Source: Micromonospora sp. WMMD812 (lineage in GTDB: Bacteria; Actinomycetota; Actinomycetes; Mycobacteriales; Micromonosporaceae). Taken from it: a stretch of DNA of 64,000 nucleotides. How positions within the stretch are numbered: position 1 is the first letter of the stretch; each line of letters opens with the position of its first letter. The notes beneath the pieces were generated by a model that saw only the letters and a list, made by a program, of their open reading frames with translations, was not told the origin of the DNA and ran no database searches. The stretch is from contig NZ_CP114904.1 in assembly GCF_027497215.1 (NCBI RefSeq), positions 620,001-684,000 on the forward strand. Reading direction: 5' to 3'. Position numbers and translations under genes: made by a program. Positions 8,609 to 16,603 of this stretch are shown piece by piece.

Positions 8609-9484
8609 TCAGATCGGCTGACGTCCGTTGTGGATCATCGACATCAGCAGTTCGTGGGTCTCGGCGTCGCCGGCTGCCACCAGCCCGCCGCCGGTCTGCC
8701 CGATCGGGGCGCCGTCTATCCCGGTGACCACGCATCCGGCGGCCCGGCACACGGCGATGCCGGCGGCGAAGTGCACGCTTCGGGCCAGGTCACCGCCATC
8801 GGTGACGTACGCCGCGCGTTTGCCGGCCGCGACCCAGGCCAGCGCCAGCGTCGTGGACACCACCCGCGGCCGGAACCGCTCGATGAACCCGGGGTGGGCC
8901 AGCAGGTCGACGGCCCGGAAGCCGGGCGCGCTCGGGAACGGCGGATCCAGGTTGACGTCGACCAGCCGGGTGGCGGACGTGGGCGTCAGCGGCGCGTCTA
9001 CCCCGTCCTGCCGTACCCAGGCGGTCTGACCGTCGGTGAAGAAGACCTCGCCGCCGAACGGGTCGGCGACCGCCGCGGCCCCGTCGCGCAGGGCAACGTT
9101 GACGGCCACCAGCAGGTTGCCGACGGCGTAGTTGAGCGTGCCGCACAGCGGGTCCACCAACCACTGCCGCGCGGCGTCGGCCGCGCCGTGCTGCCCGCCC
9201 TCCTCGCCGAGCACCGCGTCATCCGGCCGAGCAGCACGGATGACCTCGAGAATCGTCTGCTCGGCCGCCACGTCGGCGGCGGTGGCGAAGTCGCCGGCGC
9301 CTTTGTCGATGCGCGTGAGCCGGTGGCCGTACCTGGTGCGCACCACGTCCGCGCCGGCACGGACCGCCGCTACCGCAACCCCAGCATCGTCAAGACTCGC
9401 GTACGGGTCGATCACGGGGCGCCCTCCGTCAGCGGCGGTACGCGATCTTGAGGTCGAGTCGAGCGCGGGATGCCGCCGGGTCAT
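8609..9484 (-). CDS. inositol-monophosphatase-family protein with altered metal site
   Basis: A 291-residue protein of the inositol monophosphatase/FBPase-like family, started at ATG 9484 behind AGGAGG. The first metal motif is present (GEEGG, residues 93-97). In the second, the usual DPxDGT is DPLCGT, with Cys at 114 in place of the second metal-binding Asp. The usual WD-x-AAG motif near residue 238 reads VHFAAG, losing that Asp as well. The fold is therefore clear but classical two- or three-metal phosphatase chemistry is doubtful. It may be a specialised actinobacterial subfamily or a non-catalytic binding protein. It lies 54 bases upstream of the kinase gene on the same strand, so it may share a transcript with the two-component genes. 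Confidence 0.85.
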   Translation of the reverse strand: MTRRHPALDSTSRSRTAADGGRPVIDPYASLDDAGVAVAAVRAGADVVRTRYGHRLTRIDKGAGDFATAADVAAEQTILEVIRAARPDDAVLGEEGGQHGAADAARQWLVDPLCGTLNYAVGNLLVAVNVALRDGAAAVADPFGGEVFFTDGQTAWVRQDGVDAPLTPTSATRLVDVNLDPPFPSAPGFRAVDLLAHPGFIERFRPRVVSTTLALAWVAAGKRAAYVTDGGDLARSVHFAAGIAVCRAAGCVVTGIDGAPIGQTGGGLVAAGDAETHELLMSMIHNGRQPI

Positions 9485-9572
9485 GGTCCGTACCTCCTCC
9501 TGTCGGGACGGCCCCACGCTACCGCCGGCGAACCGCCGCGCCGCGGAGTGTGCGGCGAGCGTCGGGGAGCGA

Positions 9573-10592
9573 TCAGCGACGTCGCCGCGCCGGGTCGAGC
9601 AGGGAGGGCGGCGTGTCGAACTTCTCGTGTGCGGCGAGGTCGACGCCGGGAGTGACGATCGCGTCGATCGCGTCGAGCACGTCGGGGGTGAGCACGGTGT
9701 GCGCCGCGGCGAGCTGCGAGTGCAGGTGGTCCAGTGTGCGCGGGCCGATGATCGCGCTGGTCACGGCGGGGTGTGCGGTGACGAAGCCGAGGGCGAGCTG
9801 GATCATGGTCAGGCCGGCGTCGTCGGCGACGGTGGCCAGTTGCTCGACGGCCTCGAGCCGGGCCCGGTTGGCGGGGACGGTGGTGTCGAAGCGCTGCGGC
9901 ATGAACGTCGAGCGGCTGGTCGTGACTGCCCGGCCCTCGCGGATCGCGCCGGACAGCCAGCCCGAGGCCAGCGGACTCCACGCGAGCACGCCGAGTCCGT
10001 ACTGCTCGGTGACGGGCAGGACGTGGGCCTCGATCCCGCGCTGCAGGATCGAGTAGCTGGGCTGTTCGGTGACGTAACGGCTCAGGTGGTTGTCCCGCGC
10101 GGCCCACTGGGCCTGCACGATGCGGTAGGCCGGGAAGGTCGACGATCCGAAGTACCGGATCTTTCCCGACCGCTGCAGGTCCGTCAGCGCCGACAACGTC
10201 TCGTCGTCGCTGGTGGTGGGGTCCCAGCGGTGGATCTGGTAGAGGTCCACGTGATCCACACCGAGTCGGCGCAGGCTGTTGTCCAACGCGGTCACCAACC
10301 AGCGGCGCGAACTGCCCCGATGGTTGCGCTCGTCGCTCATCGGCATGTTCGCCTTCGTCGCCAGCACGATGTCGTCGCGGCGGCCGGCGATGGCCTTGCC
10401 GACCATCTCCTCGGACTGGCCGTCGCTGTACATGTCGGCGGTGTCGATGAGGTTGATCCCGGCGTCGAGGGCGGCATCGACGATGGCGGTCGCCTCGTCC
10501 TGGGTGGTGTTGCCGATCTTTCCGAAGTTCATCGCGCCGAGCACGAGGGTGCTGACCTGCACACCGGTACGGCCCAAGGTGCGGTACTGCAT
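9573..10592 (-). CDS. aldo/keto reductase
   Basis: A 339-residue NADPH-dependent oxidoreductase of the aldo/keto reductase family. The tetrad is visible: Asp and Tyr in LIDTADMYSDG, Lys in VLATKANM and His in YQIHRWDP. The late IIGPRTLDHL segment is the usual phosphate-binding loop for NADPH. ATG 10592 is chosen because CAGGAGG stands ahead of it and the family normally starts MxYRxLGRTG. It is divergent from a TetR regulator, with a duplicated perfect dyad between them, so it is very likely repressed by that regulator. Confidence 0.95.
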   Translation of the reverse strand: MQYRTLGRTGVQVSTLVLGAMNFGKIGNTTQDEATAIVDAALDAGINLIDTADMYSDGQSEEMVGKAIAGRRDDIVLATKANMPMSDERNHRGSSRRWLVTALDNSLRRLGVDHVDLYQIHRWDPTTSDDETLSALTDLQRSGKIRYFGSSTFPAYRIVQAQWAARDNHLSRYVTEQPSYSILQRGIEAHVLPVTEQYGLGVLAWSPLASGWLSGAIREGRAVTTSRSTFMPQRFDTTVPANRARLEAVEQLATVADDAGLTMIQLALGFVTAHPAVTSAIIGPRTLDHLHSQLAAAHTVLTPDVLDAIDAIVTPGVDLAAHEKFDTPPSLLDPARRRR

Positions 10593-10667
10593 GGCGGTTC
10601 CTCCTGAGGGGTGAGTGGTGGGCCCGGCCTGGTCATGGGTCACCTGTTCGTGGCACCATGGGCAAGC

Positions 10668-10706
10668 GGAACCGTGTTCCGCAATCAACATACGGAACAC
10701 GGTTCC
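10668..10706. promoter_or_regulatory. twin TetR operator between the reductase and its regulator
   Basis: Two arms, GGAACCGTGTTCCG (10668-10681) and CGGAACACGGTTCC (10693-10706), are perfect reverse complements separated by 11 bases. Each arm is itself a 13-base dyad (GGAAC-n3-GTTCC). This is the look of two TetR-family operators placed in a divergent promoter. The repeat centres are 25 bases apart. A TTGACA hexamer starts right after the second site (10709). Confidence 0.8.
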
Positions 10707-10739
10707 ATTTGACAAGGCGAGTGACGGAGGCAACAGGCG

Positions 10740-11327
10740 GTGGTCGAGTTCGACAGCGGATCAGGGGAGCCGGCCCCGCGGAAGCGCGCCGATGCCCGGC
10801 GCAACGAGAAGACCCTGCTGGACGCGGCAGCCGCGGTCTTCGTCGCTCAGGGCGTCGGTGCGCCGGTGCGCGACATCGCCGCGCGGGCAGGCGTGGGCGT
10901 CGGCACCATCTACCGTCACTTCCCGACGCGAGCCGATCTCATCGTCGCCGTCTACCGGCACCAGGTCGAGGCCTGCGCGGAGGCCGGCCCGACACTGCTG
11001 GCCAACAGCAGCACGTCGTACGCCGCCCTGGCGGGCTGGATCAACCTCTTCGTCGATTTCCTGGTCACCAAGCACGGCCTCGCCGAGGCGTTGCAGTCCG
11101 ACGATGCCGCCTTCGAGACGCTGCACGCCTATTTCCTCGACCGCCTCGTCCCCGTGTGCGCCCAACTGCTCGACGCCGCCGCGACGGCAGGGGAGATCCG
11201 CTCGGACGTCGAGGCCTACGAGCTGCTGCGCGGCGTCGGCAATCTCTGCATCGGCGCGGACGACAACCCCCGCTACGACGCGCGTCGCATGGTCGGGCTC
11301 CTCACCGCCGGACTGCGCCTGGGCTAG
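10740..11327 (+). CDS. TetR-family transcriptional regulator
   Basis: A 195-residue repressor. The N-terminal helix-turn-helix (residues about 20-65) contains the typical VRDIAARAGVGVGTIYRHFPTRADL sequence. The C-terminal ligand domain resembles the SbtR-like subgroup. It starts at GTG 10740 with GACGGAGGC just upstream. Its position, divergent from the aldo/keto reductase with twin operators in between, makes the reductase gene and itself the probable targets. The inducer is likely an aldehyde, ketone or related toxic compound, by inference. Confidence 0.93.
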   Translation: MVEFDSGSGEPAPRKRADARRNEKTLLDAAAAVFVAQGVGAPVRDIAARAGVGVGTIYRHFPTRADLIVAVYRHQVEACAEAGPTLLANSSTSYAALAGWINLFVDFLVTKHGLAEALQSDDAAFETLHAYFLDRLVPVCAQLLDAAATAGEIRSDVEAYELLRGVGNLCIGADDNPRYDARRMVGLLTAGLRLG

Positions 11328-11356
11328 CGCCCCCTCAGGGCGGCGTACGCCGACAG

Positions 11357-11392
11357 CTCCTCGCGCCGCCGACGAACCGGCGGCGCGAGGAG
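11357..11392. terminator. bidirectional hairpin terminator
   Basis: A perfect 14-base stem (CTCCTCGCGCCGCC, 11357-11370; complement 11379-11392) with an 8-base loop. It sits between the convergent TetR and ArsR genes. No T-tract follows, as is common in actinobacterial terminators. Confidence 0.75.
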
Positions 11393-11417
11393 TGGGGAGT
11401 CGTCGGCGACGTGCCGC

Positions 11418-11759
11418 TCAGCGGGACCTCTTCGTCGCCCGTTTCCGGGGCGGCGTCAACAGGTCGGCTATCGCCGCGATCGAGGACGGCACCAGGCGGT
11501 AGTACGCCCAGACGCCCCGCTTCTCGCGCTCGATCAGGCCGGCCTCGGTGAGGATCCGAAGGTGATGACTCACGGTCGGCTGGGAGAGATTGAGCGGCGC
11601 GGTGAGGTCGGTCACCGACGCCTCGCCCTCCGGAGAGGACTGGATCAGACTGAGCAGGCGCAGTCGGGCTGGGTCGGCGAAGGCCTTCAGCACTCCCGCG
11701 AGCCGCTCGGCATCGGCACGCTTAATCGGCTCGCCGGCAAGCGGCGAGATAGCAGGCAT
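11418..11759 (-). CDS. ArsR-family transcriptional regulator
   Basis: A 113-residue winged-helix regulator of the ArsR/SmtB fold, started at ATG 11759. The recognition region reads LNLSQPTVSHHLRILTEAGL, followed by the wing EKRGVWAYYRL. No cysteine metal-binding motif is present, so it probably does not sense a thiophilic metal. The start region faces a set of inverted repeats at 11786-11823, probably its own operator. The gene once controlled by the divergent promoter now appears to be only a fragment (11818-11975). Confidence 0.92.
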   Translation of the reverse strand: MPAISPLAGEPIKRADAERLAGVLKAFADPARLRLLSLIQSSPEGEASVTDLTAPLNLSQPTVSHHLRILTEAGLIEREKRGVWAYYRLVPSSIAAIADLLTPPRKRATKRSR

Positions 11760-11785
11760 GGCAGTTTCCGCAGTTCCCACGTCTT

Positions 11786-11823
11786 CTATCGTTCCACCAA
11801 CACCATCGATAGGTCGGTGGAAC
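11786..11823. promoter_or_regulatory. nested inverted repeats, probable ArsR operator
   Basis: Two interleaved perfect repeats: CTATCG (11786-11791) with CGATAG (11807-11812), and GTTCCACC (11791-11798) with GGTGGAAC (11816-11823). They lie 27-64 bases upstream of the ArsR start, where an autoregulatory operator is expected. Confidence 0.5.
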
Positions 11824-11975
11824 CGGGACAGTACCCCGACGGCGATTGATGGGACTACCGCGACTACGGCCCCACCTACCGGCGGCTTCCGCGGGTGAAG
11901 GCCCGCTGGGACCCCCGGAACGTGTTCCGGCACGACCTGTCCATCCGCCCCCTCAGCGACGCCGGCGAGCGTTGA
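11818..11975 (+). pseudogene. C-terminal remnant of a berberine-bridge-type FAD oxidoreductase
   Basis: Read on the plus strand, the stretch encodes QYPDGD, a TGA, then WDYRDYGPTYRRLPRVKA, RWDPRNVFRHDLSIRPL and a stop at 11973-11975. The pattern of a YGxxYxRLxxVKxxWDPxNxFRH tail is the C-terminus of BBE-domain FAD-linked oxidases. Only about 45 codons remain, with an in-frame stop, and the 3' end overlaps the convergent ECF42 gene. It is best explained as the end of a once-complete oxidase whose body was deleted, leaving the ArsR regulator beside it. Confidence 0.6.
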
Positions 11976-13110
11976 GCCGGGCGGCCTGACGTGTCAGGTG
12001 GTCGCGCTCGGCGAGGTTGGGTGCCTTCTGGGCCGCCTCGGCGTACAGCCGCGCAGCCGTCGCCGGGTCGCCGTCGCGTTCGTGGAGGTACGCCGCCACC
12101 GCGGTGTGGCGGGGCAGCGAGTCGTCCAGCGCCGCGAGCGCCGCCAACCCGGCGCGCGGACCGTCGGCCTCGCCGACGGCCACCGCGCGGTTGAGCCGGA
12201 CGACCGGACTGTCGGTCAGGCGCGCCAGCTCGTCGTACCACTCGACGATCTGCACCCAGTCGGTCTCCTCGGCGGTGGGCGCGTCAGCGTGGAGTGCCGC
12301 GATGGCGGCCTGGGCCTGGAACTCGCCCAACCGGTCGCGGGCGAGGGCGGCCTGCAGGATCTCGACGCCTTCGGCGATCGACCCCGTGTCCCACCGGCCG
12401 CGGTCCTGCGCGGCGAGCGGCACCAGGCGGCCGTCGGGCGCGGTCCGGGTGGCGCGCCGGGCGTGGTAGAGCAGCATGAGGGCGAGCAGCCCCGCCACCT
12501 CGGGGTGGTCGATCGCGGCCGCGAGCTGCCGGGTGAGCCGGATGGCCTCGGCGGAGAGGTCGACGTCGCCGGAGTAGCCCTCGTTGAAGACCAGGTAGAG
12601 GACGCGCAGCACGGTGGCCACGTCGCCGGGCTGGTCGAACCGCACGCTGGCGACGGTGCGCTTGGCCCGGCTGATGCGCTGCGCCATGGTCGCCTCGGGC
12701 ACCAGGTAGGCCTGGGCGATCTGCCGGGTGGTCAGCCCGCCGACGGCGCGCAGCGTGAGCGCGACCGCGGACGACGGCGTCAGCGACGGGTGGGCGCACA
12801 GGAAGTGGAGCTGAAGCGTGTCGTCCACCGCGGTCGCCGGCCCGGGCGCCGGCTCCACGTCGACGAGGTCCTCACGCCGCCGGCGGGCCGCGTCCGCCCG
12901 GGTCGCGTCGAGGAACTTGCGCCAGGCCACGGTGACCAGCCAGCCCTTCGGGTCCCGCGGTGGGTCGGCCGGCCAGACGCGGACCGCCTCGACCAGCGCG
13001 TCCTGTACGGCGTCCTCGGCCGCCGCGAAGTCGGCTCCGCGGCGGACGAGGATCCCGAGGACGCTCGGCGTGAGGCCCCGGAGCAGGGCCTCGTTCATCG
13101 GGGAGGTCAC
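11953..13110 (-). CDS. ECF42-family RNA polymerase sigma factor
   Basis: A 385-residue ECF sigma factor, started at GTG 13110, which overlaps the upstream DGPF stop as GTGA. Region 2 and region 4 occupy the first 170 residues (DAVQDALVEAVRVWP; PEATMAQRISRAKRTV). A long helical C-terminal extension with TPR-like character then follows (AVGEADGPRAGLAAL; LHERDGDPATAARLY). This extension and the linkage to a DGPF/YCII protein define the ECF42 group, whose extension is required for activity and which has no conventional anti-sigma factor. A TGTCGA-N17-CGTC box precedes the pair, suggesting self-activation. Confidence 0.93.
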   Translation of the reverse strand: MTSPMNEALLRGLTPSVLGILVRRGADFAAAEDAVQDALVEAVRVWPADPPRDPKGWLVTVAWRKFLDATRADAARRRREDLVDVEPAPGPATAVDDTLQLHFLCAHPSLTPSSAVALTLRAVGGLTTRQIAQAYLVPEATMAQRISRAKRTVASVRFDQPGDVATVLRVLYLVFNEGYSGDVDLSAEAIRLTRQLAAAIDHPEVAGLLALMLLYHARRATRTAPDGRLVPLAAQDRGRWDTGSIAEGVEILQAALARDRLGEFQAQAAIAALHADAPTAEETDWVQIVEWYDELARLTDSPVVRLNRAVAVGEADGPRAGLAALAALDDSLPRHTAVAAYLHERDGDPATAARLYAEAAQKAPNLAERDHLTRQAARLNARRRR

Positions 13111-13514
13111 TCCGTGATGGTGGGCGGCGCGGCCAGGAACGGTCGCACCTCGAGCCACTCGTGGATCGGCTTCCCGCCCGCGCCGGGGGCGGCCGACAGC
13201 TCCCCGGCCAGCTCGATGGCGCGCTCGTGGCTGTCGACGTCGATCACCACCCACCCGGCGATGAGGTCCTTGGTCTCGGCGAACGGGCCGTCGGTGACCG
13301 GCGGGCGCCCCTCGCCGTCGTACCGGACGAACGTCCCCTCGGGGGCGAGCGCCTGACTGTCGACGAACTCGCCGGTCCCCTCGAGCCGGGCCGCGAAGTC
13401 GTGCATGTACTGCATGTGCGCCGAGATCTCCTCCGGCGTCCACTGGGCCATGGGCACGTCGTTGGCCGGAGCCGGTGCGCCGCGGTAGTGCTTGAGCAGC
13501 AGGTACTTGGCCAT
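13107..13514 (-). CDS. DGPF-domain (YCII-related) protein
   Basis: A 135-residue YCII-related protein carrying the DGPF motif (VTDGPFAETKDLIAG) that names the family. Such proteins are ferredoxin-like dimers and accompany ECF42 sigma factors almost universally; their biochemical role is not settled. ATG 13514 follows GAGGAGAAACACG. The stop overlaps the start of the sigma gene by four bases, so the two are translationally coupled. The DGPF protein is a likely target and possible partner of the sigma factor. Confidence 0.93.
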   Translation of the reverse strand: MAKYLLLKHYRGAPAPANDVPMAQWTPEEISAHMQYMHDFAARLEGTGEFVDSQALAPEGTFVRYDGEGRPPVTDGPFAETKDLIAGWVVIDVDSHERAIELAGELSAAPGAGGKPIHEWLEVRPFLAAPPTITE

Positions 13515-13566
13515 CGTGTTTCTCCTCGGTGCTGGTGCGACCCATTGTGGTCACCTTCACCGCGGG

Positions 13567-13593
13567 GACGGAGCCGGCCGGGCGATCTCGACA
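13567..13593 (-). promoter_or_regulatory. ECF42-type promoter with -35 inside a hairpin
   Basis: On the minus strand, TGTCGA (13588-13593), 17 bases, then CGTC (13567-13570), 52 bases before the DGPF start. ECF42 promoters are described with TGTCGA at -35 and a CG(A/T)C-like -10. The -35 overlaps a perfect 8-base inverted repeat, CGGGCGAT/ATCGCCCG (13579-13586 and 13593-13600), which could also serve as the terminator of the DUF1223 gene upstream. Confidence 0.6.
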
Positions 13594-13674
13594 TCGCCCG
13601 TCCACTTTCTTTGGCTCTCGTGGCGGTCCTTCAGGTTCAGCAGTGACGGGCCGGCGACTGGGCGGTCGTGTCCG

Positions 13675-14415
13675 TCACGTCGCCGACACGTCGACGGCCG
13701 CGGCGCCGACGATGACCTTGTCACCGTCGTTCTGCACGTAGCCGACAACCGAGGCGTGCCCGGGCACGAGCTCCCGCGGGACCCCGAGCACGACCTGTCC
13801 ACTCCCCGTGTCCAGCCTCGCGGACGTGAAGGCGCGCACCACGCCGTCCTGTCGCAGCCTCCGCCCGGCGTTCTCGCCGCGGGGGACGTCGTTCTCCAGG
13901 CCTCGTTCCACGATTGCCACGTTCAGCACCGCCCGGTCCGGCAACCCCGCGGCCTGATAGTTCACCACCACCTGGGACCCGCCGCCCGTGTCCTCGACGA
14001 CGCCGTCGACCGACAGCGCGAGCGATGTGGCGGCTTGCTCTCTGAGCGCGGTAGCGATCGCCGATGAGGCCTGCCGGCGGTCCGAACCGACGAACTCGAC
14101 GGTGCCGTTGACGATCATCTGCGGCGTGTAGAGCCCGCCGGAGCCGAAGGCCCGGGCGTACGCCTCCTGCCGGAGCGTGTGCGCCTCGGCCCCGAACGGG
14201 TCGACCCAGCCCAGGTGGTCCCAGTAGTCGACGTGGAAACCGAGGGCGTAGACGCGCTGCCCCTGCTGCCGGGCGTCGCGATCGATCTCGGACAGCACGT
14301 CCTCGGCCGGGGGACAGCTGTTGCAGCCCTGGGAGGTGAACATCTCCACGACGGCGAAGCCGCCGCCGGCCGCCGGCTGGGCACTACCAGACCGGGTGCC
14401 CGGTGTGTCCGTCAT
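13675..14415 (-). CDS. DUF1223 thioredoxin-fold protein
   Basis: A 246-residue protein of family DUF1223. It has a thioredoxin-like start (VVEMFTSQGCNSCPPAED) with C31 and C34 in a CxxC arrangement and the family's FHVDYWDHLGW and YTPQMIVNG blocks. ATG 14415 follows CGAGGAGG. There is no signal peptide or membrane helix, so it is probably cytoplasmic, unlike many proteobacterial homologues. The reaction is unknown; a redox role is likely from the CxxC. It is upstream of the ECF42 operon on the same strand, and divergent from the LtrA gene. Confidence 0.88.
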   Translation of the reverse strand: MTDTPGTRSGSAQPAAGGGFAVVEMFTSQGCNSCPPAEDVLSEIDRDARQQGQRVYALGFHVDYWDHLGWVDPFGAEAHTLRQEAYARAFGSGGLYTPQMIVNGTVEFVGSDRRQASSAIATALREQAATSLALSVDGVVEDTGGGSQVVVNYQAAGLPDRAVLNVAIVERGLENDVPRGENAGRRLRQDGVVRAFTSARLDTGSGQVVLGVPRELVPGHASVVGYVQNDGDKVIVGAAAVDVSAT

Positions 14416-14680
14416 GGCCCATCCTCCTCGGTCGGTCCTGCTGGCGGCCCTGACCTTCCCCATCCCGCGGCAACCATTCTGGATGCGGGCGCCCCGGCCG
14501 CGGACCCGGACCGGGCCCCGGCCTCGGCGTCGGCCCTGGACCGGGTCCGGGGTCCGGCGCCGCGACAGATCACCCGGCTTGCGGGCCCACCCCGCGGGCG
14601 ATCGGTTTGGGCAACGCCGCACCCTGCCGGTCCGAGCATGATACGAAGTTTGGGCGGGATTGTCCGGAGGAACGGGGGCG

Positions 14681-15868
14681 GTGACGGCGGCGCGGTCGGG
14701 GTGGATTCTGCGCGGTCAGGACAGTCCCCGCCGGATCTCCTACCTGGAACTCCTCTTCGACCTGGGCCTCATCGTCGCCCTCATGCGGCTGTCCGACCGG
14801 CTGACCGGCGACCTCGGCTGGAATCACGCGCTGGAAACCGTGGTCCTGCTCGCCGCGATCTGGTGGGTCTGGACGGTCACCGCGTACACCACCGACTGGT
14901 ACGACCCCAGGCTGCCGCTCGTCCAGTTGATCGTCCTCGGCGTGCTGTTCGGCGGACTGCTGATGTCGCTCGCCATCAGCAGCGCGTTCGAGGGGGTCAA
15001 CGGGATCGCCTTCGCCGGGGCGTACGTGGGCCTGCACCTCTGTCGCGGGCTCATCCTCATCACCGCCCTGCGCGGGCACGCGTTGCAGAAGCGGCCCATG
15101 CGGGTGCTCATCTGGTTCTGCCTGACCGGCGTGCTGTGGCTGGTCGGCGCGTTCCTGCCCAGCCCGATCCGGCTGGTGCTCTGGGCAGTGGCGATCACGA
15201 CGGACTACACGGTCGGCCTCTTCGGTTATCCACTGCCCCGGCTCGGCCGCTCGGGCGTCGAGGAGCTCCGCGTCGGGGGCGAGCACCTGGCGGAACGGTA
15301 CCGACAGATGTTCATCGTCACCCTGGGGGAGATCATTCTGGTCGGGGTGCGGCAGTACGGCGACCCTCCGTTCGTGTCCCTGGCGACGGCGGGGGTGATC
15401 CTGCTCTTCGCCATGACGGTGACGATGTGGCGGATCTACATCGTGTACGTCGCCGACTATCTCGCCACCGGGATCGACGAGGCCAACAATCCCGGCCGGA
15501 TCGCGCTGGTCGCGGCGTACGCGCATCTGGTCATGGTGGCCGGCGTGGTGTTGGTCGCCGCCGGGGGCGCCCTCGTCGCCCGAGACCCCCTCGGCGAGAC
15601 CAGCCCCACGGAGCTGGCCATCGTGGTCGCCGGCCCGGTGGTGTTCCTCGCCGGCCGCACCGTCTACGCGCTGGTGGTGTTCCGGGCGATGCTGTGGCGG
15701 CTGCCCGTCGGCGTGGTGGTCCTGTCGCTGGCGGCGCCGGCGATGCGAGGGCTGCCACCGCTCGTGGTGGCCGTCGTCATGACCGCGGGCATGATGGCGA
15801 TCGCCTTCGTCCCACACTGGGGGCAACCGGTGTACCGCACTCACTGGCACATCCGTACCCGCTGGTGA
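14681..15868 (+). CDS. low-temperature-requirement A (LtrA) family membrane protein
   Basis: A 395-residue membrane protein with about ten hydrophobic helices. The LtrA signature near the start (YLELLFDLGLIVAL) is present. The start is taken at GTG 14681 because GGAGG stands 10 bases upstream; a TTG at 14660 is less likely. LtrA proteins were named from a Listeria cold-growth mutant but their transport or other activity is undefined. It is monocistronic, or possibly followed by the acetyltransferase 45 bases downstream. Confidence 0.9.
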   Translation: MTAARSGWILRGQDSPRRISYLELLFDLGLIVALMRLSDRLTGDLGWNHALETVVLLAAIWWVWTVTAYTTDWYDPRLPLVQLIVLGVLFGGLLMSLAISSAFEGVNGIAFAGAYVGLHLCRGLILITALRGHALQKRPMRVLIWFCLTGVLWLVGAFLPSPIRLVLWAVAITTDYTVGLFGYPLPRLGRSGVEELRVGGEHLAERYRQMFIVTLGEIILVGVRQYGDPPFVSLATAGVILLFAMTVTMWRIYIVYVADYLATGIDEANNPGRIALVAAYAHLVMVAGVVLVAAGGALVARDPLGETSPTELAIVVAGPVVFLAGRTVYALVVFRAMLWRLPVGVVVLSLAAPAMRGLPPLVVAVVMTAGMMAIAFVPHWGQPVYRTHWHIRTRW

Positions 15869-15913
15869 ACCGGTGACTTGACACCCATGATCCTCGCCGG
15901 GCCAGGATGAGCG

Positions 15914-16501
15914 GTGACCTCGCCCCTGTCGACGCCGCCCGCCATTTCCGGCGGCACACTCGCCGATGGCCCGCAGCCGGTGCTCTCCGCTGCCGGCGGT
16001 CTGCTGCTACGGCCGTGGGAAGCGGCCGACGCCGCGGTCTTCTTCTCCGCCTACCGTGATCCGGAGATCCGGCACTGGCACACCCGCCAGCCCGCTTCCG
16101 AGGACCAGGTCCGCGCGTGGTTCGACCAGTACCGCCGGGACTGGGCGCAGGAGAGGGGCGCACATTGGGCGGTGACCCGAGACGGCGCCGACGTGCTGGG
16201 ACGCATCGCGATGCGCGGAGTCGATCTCGATGACGGTGTCGCCAACTGCGCGTACTGGGTCCTCCCGCCCGCCCGTGGCGCAGGGGTGGCTTCCCGCGCG
16301 CTCACGGCCCTGAGCGCATGGGCCCTCGGCGAGGCGGGCTTCCACCGACTGGAGCTGGATCACTCGACCCGCAACCTCGCCTCCTGCCGCGTCGCCGCCA
16401 AGGCCGGCTTCGTCCTGGAGGGCACGAAGCGGAGCGACGCCGTCCACTCCGACGGCAGACACGACATGCACCTGCACGCCCGCATCCGGGGCGACGAGTA
16501 A
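15914..16501 (+). CDS. GNAT-family N-acetyltransferase (RimJ/RimL-like)
   Basis: A 195-residue acetyltransferase. Acetyl-CoA binding motif A is visible as VLPPARGAGVASRALTAL, followed by the RLELDHSTRNLASCRVAAKAGF block typical of RimJ/RimL-like enzymes that acetylate protein N-termini or antibiotics. The first 35 residues are a low-complexity lead, so the real start may lie downstream of GTG 15914. The substrate is unknown. Confidence 0.9.
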   Translation: MTSPLSTPPAISGGTLADGPQPVLSAAGGLLLRPWEAADAAVFFSAYRDPEIRHWHTRQPASEDQVRAWFDQYRRDWAQERGAHWAVTRDGADVLGRIAMRGVDLDDGVANCAYWVLPPARGAGVASRALTALSAWALGEAGFHRLELDHSTRNLASCRVAAKAGFVLEGTKRSDAVHSDGRHDMHLHARIRGDE

Positions 16502-16603
16502 CCCGCCCGGCTCCCTGGCTGTGACGCACATCACTCGGGGTGAACTTTCACCCGCAGGTCACGTCCAGAGCACCTGGATACCTCTCGCATTCATCTAGGG
16601 AGC

